NCBI GenBank assembly: GCA_047975765.1
Contig: JBKEEF010000012.1
Coordinates: 248,001 to 312,000 of the forward strand
From: JAQWBS01 sp047975765
Lineage (GTDB): Bacteria > Pseudomonadota > Alphaproteobacteria > RF32 > CAG-239
DNA: 64,000 nucleotides
Direction of reading: 5' to 3'
The position numbers were made by a program, and so were the translations under genes. Positions 51,155-60,185 of this stretch are shown one piece after another. Position 1 is the stretch's first letter; the number at the start of each line of letters is the position of its first letter. The notes under the pieces were generated by a model, which saw nothing but the letters and a program-made list of their open reading frames with translations, searched no databases and was not told the origin of the DNA.

Positions 51155-52435
51155 TTATTTCTTTCCACCGATAGAGGTAACACCCATCATATATGGACGG
51201 AGTTTCTCAGGAATTTTAACTGAACCGTCTGCTTGTTGGTGATTTTCCAAGAAAGGAACCAAAGCTCTTGGTGTTGCAATTCCTGTATTATTCAAAGTGT
51301 GAGCAAACTTCACTTTTCCATCAGCATTTTCACGATAGCGAAGATTTGTTCTTCTTGCTTGCCAATCTGTGATGTTTGAACAGCTATGTGTTTCTCTATA
51401 AACACCTTGACTTGGAACCCATGCTTCTAAGTCATATTGACGATACTTAGGTGCACCCATATCTCCTGTACAAACTTCCAAAACTTGATAAGGCAACTCC
51501 AAATCTTTCAACACTTCTTCTGAGAGAGACAAAAGTTTTTGGTGCCATTTTTCACTTTCCTCAATGTCATTTTTGCAAATCACAAATTGTTCAGTTTTCA
51601 TAAATTGGTGAACACGAACCAAACCACGCGTATCTTTTCCAGCTGCTCCTGCTTCTCTTCTAAAACAAGGAGAGAAACCAGCATAAAGAACAGGGAGTTC
51701 ATTTTCTGTCAAAATTTCATCTGCATGAAGAGAGTTCAAAACAAGCTCTGCTGTTCCAGACAAATAGAGTTCATCAGCAGGCAAATAGTAAATTTCATCT
51801 TTTGCAAAAGGCAAGTAACCCATTCCATAAAGTGGTTTTTCTTTTGAAATTGATGGAACCGTAATCACGTTGAAACCATTATCACGAAGCTTGTCTAAAA
51901 CAAACATATGGATAGCTAGTTCCAAACGAGAAAGTTCGTTTTTAATTGCATAAGTACGAGATCCAGAAACCTTTGCAATGCGTTCCATTTCGCTCCAGTT
52001 GTTCAATTCCATCAATTCAATATGATCAAGCGGTTTGAAGTCAAACGCTCTTGGTGTGCCAACTTTTCTTGTCACAACATTACCACTATCATCTCTTCCA
52101 ACAGGAGATGCATCACTTGGAAGGTTCGGCAATCTCATCATAATATTGTCAAATTTTTCTTGAAGTTCAACAAGTTCATCTTGTTCTTTTTTCAACTCAT
52201 CACCAAGTTCTTTACTTTGAGTGATGATTGCTGGACGTTCTTCAGAAGAAGCTGTTTTGATTGAGTTGCTCAATCTGTTTTTTTCTTCAGCAATAGCTTG
52301 CGACGATGTTTTAAGTTTATTTATTTCTAAGTGCAAATCAATCAAGTCTGACACACTAACCGTTGAGAACCCTTTTTTTGCAAAACCTTTTTCAACTAAT
52401 TCTTTATTTTCTAAAATAAACTTAATATCTAACAT
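51155..52435 (-). CDS. serS: seryl-tRNA synthetase
   Basis: 426 residues. It begins MLDIKFILENKELVEKGF; a long antiparallel coiled coil at about residues 30-100 recognises tRNA(Ser). Class II motif 2 is in FSPCFRREAGAAGKDTRG and motif 3 in NNTGIATPRALVPFLE; HSCSNITDWQARR is the family hallmark. It charges tRNA(Ser) and tRNA(Sec). AAGG lies 9 bases upstream of the ATG. Divergent from trpS across 99 bases. Confidence 0.96.
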   Translation of the reverse strand: MLDIKFILENKELVEKGFAKKGFSTVSVSDLIDLHLEINKLKTSSQAIAEEKNRLSNSIKTASSEERPAIITQSKELGDELKKEQDELVELQEKFDNIMMRLPNLPSDASPVGRDDSGNVVTRKVGTPRAFDFKPLDHIELMELNNWSEMERIAKVSGSRTYAIKNELSRLELAIHMFVLDKLRDNGFNVITVPSISKEKPLYGMGYLPFAKDEIYYLPADELYLSGTAELVLNSLHADEILTENELPVLYAGFSPCFRREAGAAGKDTRGLVRVHQFMKTEQFVICKNDIEESEKWHQKLLSLSEEVLKDLELPYQVLEVCTGDMGAPKYRQYDLEAWVPSQGVYRETHSCSNITDWQARRTNLRYRENADGKVKFAHTLNNTGIATPRALVPFLENHQQADGSVKIPEKLRPYMMGVTSIGGKK

Positions 52436-52463
52436 CTTTATGAACCTTATGTGTTATTTGTTA

Positions 52464-52492
52464 TTGATTATAAACCTAAAACAGAGTATCAA
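52464..52492 (+). promoter_or_regulatory. candidate trpS promoter
   Basis: TTGATT, 17-base spacer, TATCAA, 42 bases before the trpS ATG. On the opposite strand a TATAAT (52472-52467) for serS overlaps the -35, so the two promoters may compete. Confidence 0.35.
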
Positions 52493-52534
52493 TTTTATAA
52501 ATAATTACAATAGAAAAACTAAGGATTATCACAG

Positions 52535-53539
52535 ATGTTTAAAGGAAAAACAGTTTTGACTGGGGTGAAACCAACAGGAACACCTCACTTGGGAAATTTT
52601 TTGGGCGCTATCAAACCAGCAATTGCTCTTGGTAAACAAGCTACAAATCACTTTATGTTCATTGCAGATTATCACGCAATTAATGCTGAAAAAGATCCTG
52701 CTGTTCTAAATCAAAAAATCAAAGAAGTTGCCTGTGTTTATTTGGCATGCGGTTTAGACCCTAACCATACTGTCTTTTATCGCCAATCTGATGTTCCTGA
52801 AATTACAGAAATTACAACTATTCTTTATGCCTACACACCAAAAGGTTTGATGAACAAATCTCACGCTTATAAAGCATGTGTAGATAAAAACAGAGAAGCA
52901 GGAAAACCAGATGATGATGGTATCAATATGGGACTATACACATACCCAACTTTAATGGCGGCTGATATTTTATCTTTTAATTCAGACATCGTACCTGTTG
53001 GTCGAGACCAAATCCAACATGTTGAAATCGCTCGTGACATTGCAGGTGCTTTTAACGCTCACTATGGTGAAGAAGTTCTTAAACAACCAACCTACTACAT
53101 TGAAGAATCAGTTGCAGTTGTCCCTGGTGTTGATGGAAGAAAAATGAGCAAATCTTATAACAATGTCATTCCTCTTTTTGCTGATGATAAAGAAATCAAA
53201 AAAGCTGTATTTTCTGTTCCAACAGACTCTCGTCCAATTGAGGAACCTAAGAACCCTGATGAAATTTTGGTTTATGAAATTTATAAGTCAATTGCATCCT
53301 CTGAACAACTCAAAGAAATGGCAGATGGTTTGAAAGGTGGAACATTAGGTTATGGACATATTAAAAACATGCTTCTTTCTGCCGTACTTGATGAGATTAG
53401 AGATGCCCGAGAAAAGTATAATTACTACATGAACAACTATCATGAAGTTGAAGAAATGTTGGCAAGAGGTGCGGCAAAAGCTCGTCCAATTGCTCAGGCA
53501 ACTCTTAAAAGACTCAAAGATAAAGTCTTCGGAAGATAA
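52535..53539 (+). CDS. trpS: tryptophanyl-tRNA synthetase
   Basis: 334 residues, class I. HIGH-type motif PHLGNF in TGVKPTGTPHLGNFLGA, KMSKS intact in DGRKMSKSYNNVIP, and VPVGRDQIQHVEIARDIA between them. It charges tRNA(Trp). RBS AAGGA lies 9 bases upstream. No trp operon or leader peptide is visible upstream. A strong terminator follows. Confidence 0.96.
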   Translation: MFKGKTVLTGVKPTGTPHLGNFLGAIKPAIALGKQATNHFMFIADYHAINAEKDPAVLNQKIKEVACVYLACGLDPNHTVFYRQSDVPEITEITTILYAYTPKGLMNKSHAYKACVDKNREAGKPDDDGINMGLYTYPTLMAADILSFNSDIVPVGRDQIQHVEIARDIAGAFNAHYGEEVLKQPTYYIEESVAVVPGVDGRKMSKSYNNVIPLFADDKEIKKAVFSVPTDSRPIEEPKNPDEILVYEIYKSIASSEQLKEMADGLKGGTLGYGHIKNMLLSAVLDEIRDAREKYNYYMNNYHEVEEMLARGAAKARPIAQATLKRLKDKVFGR

Positions 53540-53553
53540 TTTTATATCGATGC

Positions 53554-53583
53554 AAAAAAGGAGGGGATTTCCCTCCTTTTTTA
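53554..53583. terminator. bidirectional intrinsic terminator
   Basis: AAAAAAGGAGGG/CCCTCCTTTTTT hairpin between convergent trpS and the lipoprotein gene. Confidence 0.85.
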
Positions 53584-53592
53584 TTTTAAGTT

Positions 53593-53988
53593 TTATTTTT
53601 GAATTGGTCCCATATCTTCGAAACTCACTTCATCTTCATCTGTCATCAAAATCAAAACATTTCCTTCAATTTTATATTTTTTAACCTGAGGGAAAAAGTT
53701 TAAATATTCATATTCAATTTTCATCATTTCAGGGTCACCAGCCATCATTGTAGACATTGCTGGACCAAATGTGATGGTATCTCCATCAATTTTATATGCA
53801 CCATTAAAATTATTGATGACTTTACCATAATATCTATCATCAACATCATCAAATGAAATTCTCAAATCTACATTATTCAATGCATTCAAAACTTTATATT
53901 CGTGTCCTTTAAGAACAACTTCTTGTTTTTCTTCTTTGCAGCCAGAAATTACTAAAACTGCTAGCAATACCATTAAAACTTTTTTCAT
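53593..53988 (-). CDS. hypothetical lipoprotein, 131 residues
   Basis: Signal peptide with lipobox VISGC, the lipidated Cys at residue 17. The mature part (EEKQEVVLKGHEYKVLN ... ) has beta-strand pattern and Met-rich GPAMSTMMAGDPEMMKIEYEY, resembling small META/DUF306-like or heat-shock HslJ-type lipoproteins, in which a strand is followed by a Met-rich segment. I would not assign it beyond that. RBS GGGAG. pgpA ends 12 bases upstream of it on the same strand. Confidence 0.65.
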   Translation of the reverse strand: MKKVLMVLLAVLVISGCKEEKQEVVLKGHEYKVLNALNNVDLRISFDDVDDRYYGKVINNFNGAYKIDGDTITFGPAMSTMMAGDPEMMKIEYEYLNFFPQVKKYKIEGNVLILMTDEDEVSFEDMGPIQK

Positions 53989-54000
53989 TTTATTTTCTCC

Positions 54001-54492
54001 CTAATAAAGATATTTTACGGCAAAATAACAGATAATGCATAACACAATACTAGCATTAATACCGGCAATAACATCATCAAGCATAACTCCCCAAGCATCT
54101 TCTCTTTTATCAAAATGCTTGACTAGTCCCATTTTCTTGATATCAAAAAATCTAAAAAGAACAAAACCCAAAGGATAAATCCACCAGTAAGTCATATTTA
54201 AAAATAAATATGGGGATACTAACGAAAATGTCAAGACCTGCCCAACTGTCTCATCAATAACAACCTTAGACGGATCCTTATCTTTTGAATCGATAATAAT
54301 AATATTTGTTGCCCAAACACCTACAGCAAATAAAATGAGTGCAACAAACATAATTCCCAAAAATCCAGTCCAATAAGAAAGAGCAATTGCCAAAGGAATT
54401 GACCCTAGAGAACCAACCGTTCCCGGAGCTTTAGGAGAGAGACCGCAACCAAACCATGTTGCTATCGTATTTGCTAATAATCTTTTATTCAT
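54001..54492 (-). CDS. pgpA: phosphatidylglycerophosphatase A
   Basis: 163 residues with three to four membrane helices. Family motifs: FGCGLSPKAPGTVGSLG near the N-terminus, KVVIDETVGQ in the middle and DAWGVMLDDVIAG near the C-terminus, with the conserved Asp residues. It dephosphorylates phosphatidylglycerophosphate in the inner membrane, the last step of phosphatidylglycerol synthesis. Its start lies 3 bases after the gpsA stop, so both phospholipid genes form one unit. Confidence 0.92.
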   Translation of the reverse strand: MNKRLLANTIATWFGCGLSPKAPGTVGSLGSIPLAIALSYWTGFLGIMFVALILFAVGVWATNIIIIDSKDKDPSKVVIDETVGQVLTFSLVSPYLFLNMTYWWIYPLGFVLFRFFDIKKMGLVKHFDKREDAWGVMLDDVIAGINASIVLCIICYFAVKYLY

Positions 54493-54495
54493 TTT

Positions 54496-55461
54496 TTAAA
54501 ACTCTTGCTTCAAATCTCTTAAAAACATTGACTTAATTGTCTCTTTAACTTTGGCATCTTCATAAATAACCTTATAAAGAGCTTGTGAAATTGGCATATC
54601 AATATTTTCTCTGTCAGAAATTTCTTTCACAGCTTTCAACGTATAGACACCTTCTGCCAATTTTTCAAACTTTTCACCTTTTGCAAAAAGCTCACCAAAC
54701 ATTCTGTTCTGGCTATGTTTGGAAAAAAGTGTTGCTTCATAGTCACCAAGGTGAGATAAGCCATAAACACTTTTTGGGTCTCCTCCAAAATGTTGGATAA
54801 AACGCCCAACTTCAATTGGAGCTCTTGCCATTAAGGCTCCTTTAAGACCATACCAGTCCAACCCGTCCAAAATCCCTGCAGCTAAACCAATAACATTTTT
54901 CATTGCTGCACCGATTTGGTTACCAATCATATCTGTTCCATAATAGAACCTAATTAGGTCACTTTGCAACAATTTAATGAGCATATCGGTTGTTTCAGGG
55001 TGATAACTATCTATAACCGCACAAGAAGGTACACCTTTAAGATAGTCTTGAACGTGTCCAGGTCCTGCAAGAATTGCCACTTTTATATCCTGCTTAATTT
55101 CTTCAGAAAAAATTTGTTCAATGGTCTTTGCAGAACCTTCTTCCAATCCTTTGATTGCCAAGAGGAAAGTTTTTCCATTTAGATTATATTCATTAAGTTG
55201 TTTTGCAAGAGAACGGAGATGTTGACAGCCAATTGAAACGATAATGATATTGCTTTTTAAAACTTCAGAAATTTCGGCAGTCAAGCTCATATTATCAGAT
55301 AAAGTTAGATAGCTGTTCTTTCGATTTTTTTGCATTTCAATGAAAGCTGGAGAATCTTTTAAATCATAAAGAATCACATCTTCAAATGTGCAATGATTTG
55401 CAGCATACCAACCAAGGAAAGTCCCCCAACGACCGCAACCAATAACGGAAATTTTATTCAT
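54496..55461 (-). CDS. gpsA: glycerol-3-phosphate dehydrogenase [NAD(P)+]
   Basis: 321 residues. N-terminal Rossmann motif SVIGCGRWGTFLGW; the family motif LAIKGLEEG, and AAMKNVIGLAAGILDGL with the active-site Lys. It makes sn-glycerol 3-phosphate, the backbone for phospholipids, from dihydroxyacetone phosphate. RBS AAAGGA 6 bases before the ATG. Followed immediately by pgpA. The glycine motif reads GxGxWGT, as is common in this family. Confidence 0.92.
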   Translation of the reverse strand: MNKISVIGCGRWGTFLGWYAANHCTFEDVILYDLKDSPAFIEMQKNRKNSYLTLSDNMSLTAEISEVLKSNIIIVSIGCQHLRSLAKQLNEYNLNGKTFLLAIKGLEEGSAKTIEQIFSEEIKQDIKVAILAGPGHVQDYLKGVPSCAVIDSYHPETTDMLIKLLQSDLIRFYYGTDMIGNQIGAAMKNVIGLAAGILDGLDWYGLKGALMARAPIEVGRFIQHFGGDPKSVYGLSHLGDYEATLFSKHSQNRMFGELFAKGEKFEKLAEGVYTLKAVKEISDRENIDMPISQALYKVIYEDAKVKETIKSMFLRDLKQEF

Positions 55462-55573
55462 TAATAGTCCTTTTTACCAAAAATAAAAGCAATGCTCTAT
55501 TTTTATACCAGTTTTTTTAATAAATCAAACAACTTTGCATAAAGATTCACAAAGCATATATTCATCAGTAAAA

Positions 55574-55933
55574 TTATACAGCTATTTTTTTTGTATGTTG
55601 GCGAGCAACTATGGCATTGATGTAATCAAATGCCTCAAAAGACTTATAAGCAAAATCGAATCTCTCTGTGTCATATTGATAAAAGACTTGATGTGCAATT
55701 GTTTCAATTGAACTATCAATTTGCTTGAAAGCTTCGTTATAGTCGTTGTTAAAATTGTTTTTGGATTTTTTATTGACCAATGTATGGTATGCAGCTATGA
55801 CCTTCGCGGTTTCATCAGCAGAATTTTCATAACCTCTTTCTTCAAATTCACGCATAATTCTTGCCACGGTCTGATAAAAGCATTTATTAGCAATTATACT
55901 CGCCTGTTTTTTATTGTTACTGTCTATTATCAC
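55574..55933 (-). CDS. hypothetical protein, 119 residues (GTG start)
   Basis: I do not recognise it. The GTG at 55933 is chosen because AAAGGA lies about 10 bases upstream and a -10 box TATACT lies at 55974-55969; an in-frame TTG at 56005 would precede that promoter. The protein is soluble and helical, with NKCFYQTVARIMREFEERG at the N-terminus and a Phe/Tyr-rich C-terminal third (VFYQYDTERFDFAYKSFEAF). Single gene between gpsA and the secF terminator. Confidence 0.6.
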   Translation of the reverse strand: MIIDSNNKKQASIIANKCFYQTVARIMREFEERGYENSADETAKVIAAYHTLVNKKSKNNFNNDYNEAFKQIDSSIETIAHQVFYQYDTERFDFAYKSFEAFDYINAIVARQHTKKIAV

Positions 55934-55968
55934 AATATATAAATCCTTTTTATGCTCAGAATTGGAAA

Positions 55969-55974
55969 GTATAG
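55969..55974 (-). promoter_or_regulatory. candidate -10 box of the 119-residue protein gene
   Basis: TATACT on the minus strand, 35 bases before the GTG start. No good -35 at 16-18 bases; a TTGATT lies 20 bases upstream. Confidence 0.35.
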
Positions 55975-56037
55975 TATCATAATTTTTATAAAAAATCAAC
56001 AACAAGATTCACGAATCATTAACCATTATATTTCCAC

Positions 56038-56072
56038 AAAAAAAAGGATAGAATTTCTCCTATCCTTTTTTC
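56038..56072 (-). terminator. intrinsic terminator of the yajC-secD-secF unit
   Basis: AAAAAAGGATAG/CTATCCTTTTTT hairpin with a 7-base loop, 16 bases beyond the secF stop. Confidence 0.8.
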
Positions 56073-56088
56073 TTTTAACTAAGAAATT

Positions 56089-57021
56089 TTATCCAATTTT
56101 CTCAAAAGGATTTACTCTTTCGTCATCAACTTTTCTCAAGTCAAACAAATTGAGAATCATTGCTGATGTGAAGATTGAAGAATATGTTCCAACAATCACA
56201 CAAAATGTAATTACAAAAGAGAACACTCTGAGTGTTTCACCACCCCAAGCCAACAAAGCTAGAGAAGCACCAAGGGTACTAATTCCTGTCAATAAAGTTC
56301 TTGCAAGCATCTCATTGATACTTAAATTTATCAACTCAAGTTGTGGCATTTTCTTATGTTTTTTCAAGTTTTCACGAATTCTATCGTAAGTCACCACTTT
56401 ATCATTGATGGAATATCCAATCAACGTCAACAAAGCTGCCAAAGTAGTTAAACTAAAATCCATATCAAAGAAAGAGAGAAGTCCTGCAGCCACAAGTGCA
56501 TCTTGAGTGAGACCAATCATTGTTCCAATCGCAAATTGCCATTCGAATCTTACCCAAACATAAGCTGAAAGAGCCAACACGGCAAGAATTGCTGAAATCA
56601 CACCTTTTAACTTGAGTTCATCACCAACTTGTGGACCAACCTGCTCAACCTTACGATATTCAACATTTTCACCAATAACTTCTTTCACTTGGTTTACGGC
56701 TGCTAAAAGCTCTTTATCATCTAGACCTTCTGCTTGAGCTCTAATCATAAGCTCTGTGCCATCAGCACCGATAGACTGTAAAGTCACGTCTTCCAACTTT
56801 GTTTGAGCCAATTTTGCACGCAAATCATTAAGATCAAAAACTTCTTCTCCTTTGATTTCAATAAGGACACCACCTGAGAAGTCAATCCCATAGTTAAATC
56901 CTTTAATTCCCATGCTTGCAATTGCTGCCACAACCATAATTACCGACAAAATATAGAATAACTTTCTTTTGCCTACAAAATCATAATTTGTCTCTTTTGT
57001 TATCCAACTAAAAAGTTTCAT
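56089..57021 (-). CDS. secF: protein translocase subunit SecF
   Basis: 310 residues, six membrane helices. It has the first helix, then GFNYGIDFSGGVLIEIKG (a SecD/SecF signature), a periplasmic loop, and GYSINDKVVTYDRIREN in the fourth helix region. With SecD it uses the proton gradient to complete export through SecYEG. GAGG lies 8 bases upstream; 18 bases separate it from secD. Confidence 0.95.
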   Translation of the reverse strand: MKLFSWITKETNYDFVGKRKLFYILSVIMVVAAIASMGIKGFNYGIDFSGGVLIEIKGEEVFDLNDLRAKLAQTKLEDVTLQSIGADGTELMIRAQAEGLDDKELLAAVNQVKEVIGENVEYRKVEQVGPQVGDELKLKGVISAILAVLALSAYVWVRFEWQFAIGTMIGLTQDALVAAGLLSFFDMDFSLTTLAALLTLIGYSINDKVVTYDRIRENLKKHKKMPQLELINLSINEMLARTLLTGISTLGASLALLAWGGETLRVFSFVITFCVIVGTYSSIFTSAMILNLFDLRKVDDERVNPFEKIG

Positions 57022-57039
57022 TTTAATATCCTCAAAAAA

Positions 57040-58584
57040 TTATATTGGTAATTTGGTTGGTTTGCATTTTGCAATCCATGTCGCAATTATCAATCTTGTA
57101 ACCGTAACTGATGTAAATACAGATGTTGCAATACCAATTGTGAGTGTCACAGCAAAGCCCTTAATTGGCCCTGTTCCAAAGAAGAACAAAACAATTCCGG
57201 CAATGAGTGTTGTTAAGTTAGAGTCCACAATTGTTCTCCAAGCTTCTTCAAAACCAACTTCGGCAGCATCTTTTGTTGAGCGACCATTTTTAACTTCTTC
57301 ACGCATACGTTCAAAAATCAAGACATTCGCATCAACTGCCATCGCAATTGTCAAAATAATTCCGGCAATACCTGGAAGTGTGAGTGTTGCTCCAAAGAAA
57401 CCCAGTGCAGCAATAAGAAGCATCAAGTTGATAAACAAAGCAATTGTTGTAAAAACACCAAACAAGCCATAAGCTGCAATGATAAAGACAATTACAACCG
57501 CAAAACCAATGAGGGAAGCATCAATACCAGCATTAATTGAATCAGCACCTAAACCAGCACCGACTGTTCTTTCTTCCATAACTTCCAATGGAGCTGGCAA
57601 AGCACCTGAACGAAGCATCATCGCTAATTCATTTGCAGTTTGAACCGTAAAACTTCCGCTAATTTGACCAGAACCTTGAATTGCACTATTGATATTTGGA
57701 GCTGTGATAACTTCATTATCAATAACAACTGCCAATCTTTCACCAATATTGTTTTTTGTTATTTCACCAAATTTCTTTCCGCCAATAGAATCAAATTTAA
57801 AAGAAACGACAGGCTCACCACCTTCTCCAAAAGCAGGTTGTGCATCAACGAGGTGTTCACCAGTTACTGCAGGTTTTCTTTCGATAACATACTGGACACC
57901 ATCGCTTCCTCTAACAACCCTTGAAGCTGAACTGATTTTACCACGACGGGCATCTGCTGCTGTTGTACGACTATCAACTAAGTGAAATGTCATTTTTGCA
58001 GTTTTACCAAGCAAAGATTTAACATATTCTGGATTTTGAATTCCAGGAAGTTGAACAACAATTCTATCAACGCCTTGTCTTTGAATTACAGGTTCTTTTG
58101 TACCAAGTTCATCAATACGTTTTCTAACAACCTCAATAGATTGGTTAACAATCTTCACTTTGAGTTCATTCAAAGCAACTTCAGAATATTTGATTTCAAC
58201 AAAATCGTCACCAGTTTCACTAACCTGTAAGCCATCATCGATTTTTCTGAAGGCATTGATAGCTTGTGTACGAGAAGTTGCACTATCAATTTTCACTTTA
58301 ACCGCATCTGCTGTTGCACTGAGTTGTTGATAGCGAATTTTCTTTTCACGCAAAGTTGAACGAACAGAATCTTCAACTGCAGAAAGTCTTTCTTTGATAA
58401 CATCATCGGTCTTAACCTCCAAAAGAAGATTTGAACCTCCTTGCAAATCTAGACCCAAGTTAACAGGGCGCCACCATGATGGCATATTGACTTTGTCTTG
58501 AAAGAAATTTGGCAACGCATACAAGATGCCAAAAATACAAATAGCAAGAATCATATATATTTTTGTTCTCGATAGATTATACAT
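57040..58584 (-). CDS. secD: protein translocase subunit SecD
   Basis: 514 residues. It starts with a membrane helix, then PVNLGLDLQGGSNLLLEV (SecD signature), the large periplasmic P1 domain including VVQLPGIQNPEYVKSLLG, and five C-terminal helices with AMAVDANVLIFERMREE. It pulls exported proteins into the periplasm with SecF. AAGG is 8 bases upstream. The middle gene of the yajC-secD-secF unit. Confidence 0.96.
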   Translation of the reverse strand: MYNLSRTKIYMILAICIFGILYALPNFFQDKVNMPSWWRPVNLGLDLQGGSNLLLEVKTDDVIKERLSAVEDSVRSTLREKKIRYQQLSATADAVKVKIDSATSRTQAINAFRKIDDGLQVSETGDDFVEIKYSEVALNELKVKIVNQSIEVVRKRIDELGTKEPVIQRQGVDRIVVQLPGIQNPEYVKSLLGKTAKMTFHLVDSRTTAADARRGKISSASRVVRGSDGVQYVIERKPAVTGEHLVDAQPAFGEGGEPVVSFKFDSIGGKKFGEITKNNIGERLAVVIDNEVITAPNINSAIQGSGQISGSFTVQTANELAMMLRSGALPAPLEVMEERTVGAGLGADSINAGIDASLIGFAVVIVFIIAAYGLFGVFTTIALFINLMLLIAALGFFGATLTLPGIAGIILTIAMAVDANVLIFERMREEVKNGRSTKDAAEVGFEEAWRTIVDSNLTTLIAGIVLFFFGTGPIKGFAVTLTIGIATSVFTSVTVTRLIIATWIAKCKPTKLPI

Positions 58585-58608
58585 TCTCTTAACCTTATAT
58601 TATTTTGA

Positions 58609-58983
58609 TTATTTCGTTTTTGTTGTTTTTTTGCTTGCAAGTTTCTTTGCAGGAGCTTTTGTTTTCACAGTTTCTGCTGCAGCTAAAACTTCACGGATAG
58701 ACATTCTGTTCACAACAACTTCAACGCCTGAAGAAATTTCAACAGTGAGTTCCATGCCATTAACTTTGACAACTTTCGCATAAATTCCACCACCAGTGAT
58801 AATTCTATCACCTGCCTTAACAGCTTCTAAAATTTGTGTATGTTCTTTCATCTTTTTTTGCTGTGGGCGAATGAGCAAAAGGTAAAAAATTAAAAAGATG
58901 AGACCAAGTTGCACAACCGTTACCACAATATCTTGTGTGCTTGTCGCTGCTGCAGTGTTCGCTAAAGCGTCTTTTATAAACAT
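58609..58983 (-). CDS. yajC: preprotein translocase subunit YajC
   Basis: 124 residues from the ATG at 58983, which has GGGAGAG just upstream; an in-frame start 45 bases earlier would precede this RBS and is rejected. A single helix (VVTVVQLGLIFLIFYLLLI) is followed by RPQQKKMKEH and AVKAGDRIITGGGIYAKV, the YajC signature. A Lys/Thr/Ala-rich tail (about 20 residues) is an extension beyond the short form. Subunit of the SecDF-YajC complex. Confidence 0.94.
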   Translation of the reverse strand: MFIKDALANTAAATSTQDIVVTVVQLGLIFLIFYLLLIRPQQKKMKEHTQILEAVKAGDRIITGGGIYAKVVKVNGMELTVEISSGVEVVVNRMSIREVLAAAETVKTKAPAKKLASKKTTKTK

Positions 58984-59016
58984 TTTTCTCTCCCTAATTT
59001 GATTATGTTTGTCAAG

Positions 59017-59044
59017 AATATACAACAATATTGATTATTCACAA
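59017..59044 (-). promoter_or_regulatory. candidate yajC-secD-secF promoter
   Basis: Minus strand TTGTGA (59044-59039), 16-base spacer, TATATT (59022-59017), 34 bases before the yajC ATG. Confidence 0.4.
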
Positions 59045-59090
59045 CAGGAAAAAGAAAAATATTGAACACTTTTTTAAAAGCACTCTCTTT

Positions 59091-60038
59091 TTATTTTAGG
59101 TAACTCATCGGATTAACTGGTTTTTTGCCGATATGAACTTCAAAGTGAAGTTGTGGTGTACTTACACCTCCTGTTTTTCCAACAGTTGATATTTTCTGAT
59201 ATCTTCTTACAGTTTGTCCTTTGCGAACAAAAATCCGATCATTATGTGCATAAGCCGTTACAAAACCATCTGGGTGCTTAATTAAGATTAAATTTCCAAA
59301 TCCCTTCAATTCATTTCCAGCATAAACAACTGTTCCTTTATCTGCTGCCTTCACCTCTGTTCCTGCAGCTGCTTTTATGTTGATACCATCGTTCTTACGA
59401 CCTTTTCCAATAAAGCCATATTGAGAAATGATTGTTCCTTTAACCGGCCACGAAAATTTTTCTTTTCGATATTTCTTAGGAGGTTCAACATAGGAATTTT
59501 GAGTATAGCTAGTTCTACTGGACGAGTTTCTGCTTGATGTTGCCTTCGGTGTTTCAGTTTTTTTACTAGAAAACCATCCTTCTCCAAAAGATGAAGAAGA
59601 TGAACTGCTTCCACTTGCCTTGGCATAATTTGAGCTACTCACGGAAGCTGGCAAAATAAGTTTATCACCGACAGAGAGTGCATAAGGAGGCTGGAGACGA
59701 TTGGTTCGGCTGAGCGTTGTTACATCAACATCATACCTTCTTGAGATACTATAGAGTGTATCTCCTCTGGCAACAATATGATATCTATTGGTCGGAAGTC
59801 TGAGTGTTTGCCCTACTCTCAATCCATAAGGAGGCTTGAGATTATTGAGTTCTATCATGTCACGCAAAGGAACGTCATACTTTCGGGAAAGACTGTATAA
59901 AGTATCCCCTTTTCTGACTTTTACACCGTCGGGATTTCCAAAAAGAGGTCCTCCAAACAAATATCCATTTGAAGAAGTTGTACATCCCGTCACGAAAATC
60001 AGCAAACAAAACCATATATTTGCAACTGTTTTTTTCAT
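59091..60038 (-). CDS. nlpD: NlpD-like lipoprotein: two LysM domains and degenerate LytM (M23)
   Basis: 315 residues. Lipobox VTGC puts the lipid Cys at residue 19. Two LysM domains follow (about 39-83 and 86-130; VRKGDTLYSLSRKYDV, IVARGDTLYSISRRYDV), a Ser-rich linker and a C-terminal LytM domain. In LytM the first zinc motif HxGxD reads NDGIN, so two metal ligands are missing, while AYAHND and LHFEVH remain. This matches NlpD/EnvC-type activators of murein amidases rather than active endopeptidases. Genes for NlpD and yajC-secDF are neighbours in many alphaproteobacteria. Confidence 0.85.
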   Translation of the reverse strand: MKKTVANIWFCLLIFVTGCTTSSNGYLFGGPLFGNPDGVKVRKGDTLYSLSRKYDVPLRDMIELNNLKPPYGLRVGQTLRLPTNRYHIVARGDTLYSISRRYDVDVTTLSRTNRLQPPYALSVGDKLILPASVSSSNYAKASGSSSSSSSFGEGWFSSKKTETPKATSSRNSSSRTSYTQNSYVEPPKKYRKEKFSWPVKGTIISQYGFIGKGRKNDGINIKAAAGTEVKAADKGTVVYAGNELKGFGNLILIKHPDGFVTAYAHNDRIFVRKGQTVRRYQKISTVGKTGGVSTPQLHFEVHIGKKPVNPMSYLK

Positions 60039-60127
60039 TCTTTTTTAATCGATTTCATAATGCGCCTTATATTCTTCATCTCTAACATAATGTACTTAAT
60101 ATTTTACTAAAGCAATGTCGTTATTGT

Positions 60128-60156
60128 TTGATTTATTTCTCAAATTATTGTATTTT
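60128..60156 (+). promoter_or_regulatory. candidate promoter of the 597-residue protein gene
   Basis: TTGATT, 17-base spacer, TATTTT, 30 bases before the ATG. Confidence 0.45.
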
Positions 60157-60185
60157 AGAGTTTATTAATTTAATTTGAGTGAGAC

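Noticed and set aside
57053..57472. 139-codon open frame antisense to secD
   Set aside because: The opposite frame encodes conserved SecD motifs; the antisense product has a biased composition typical of shadow frames.
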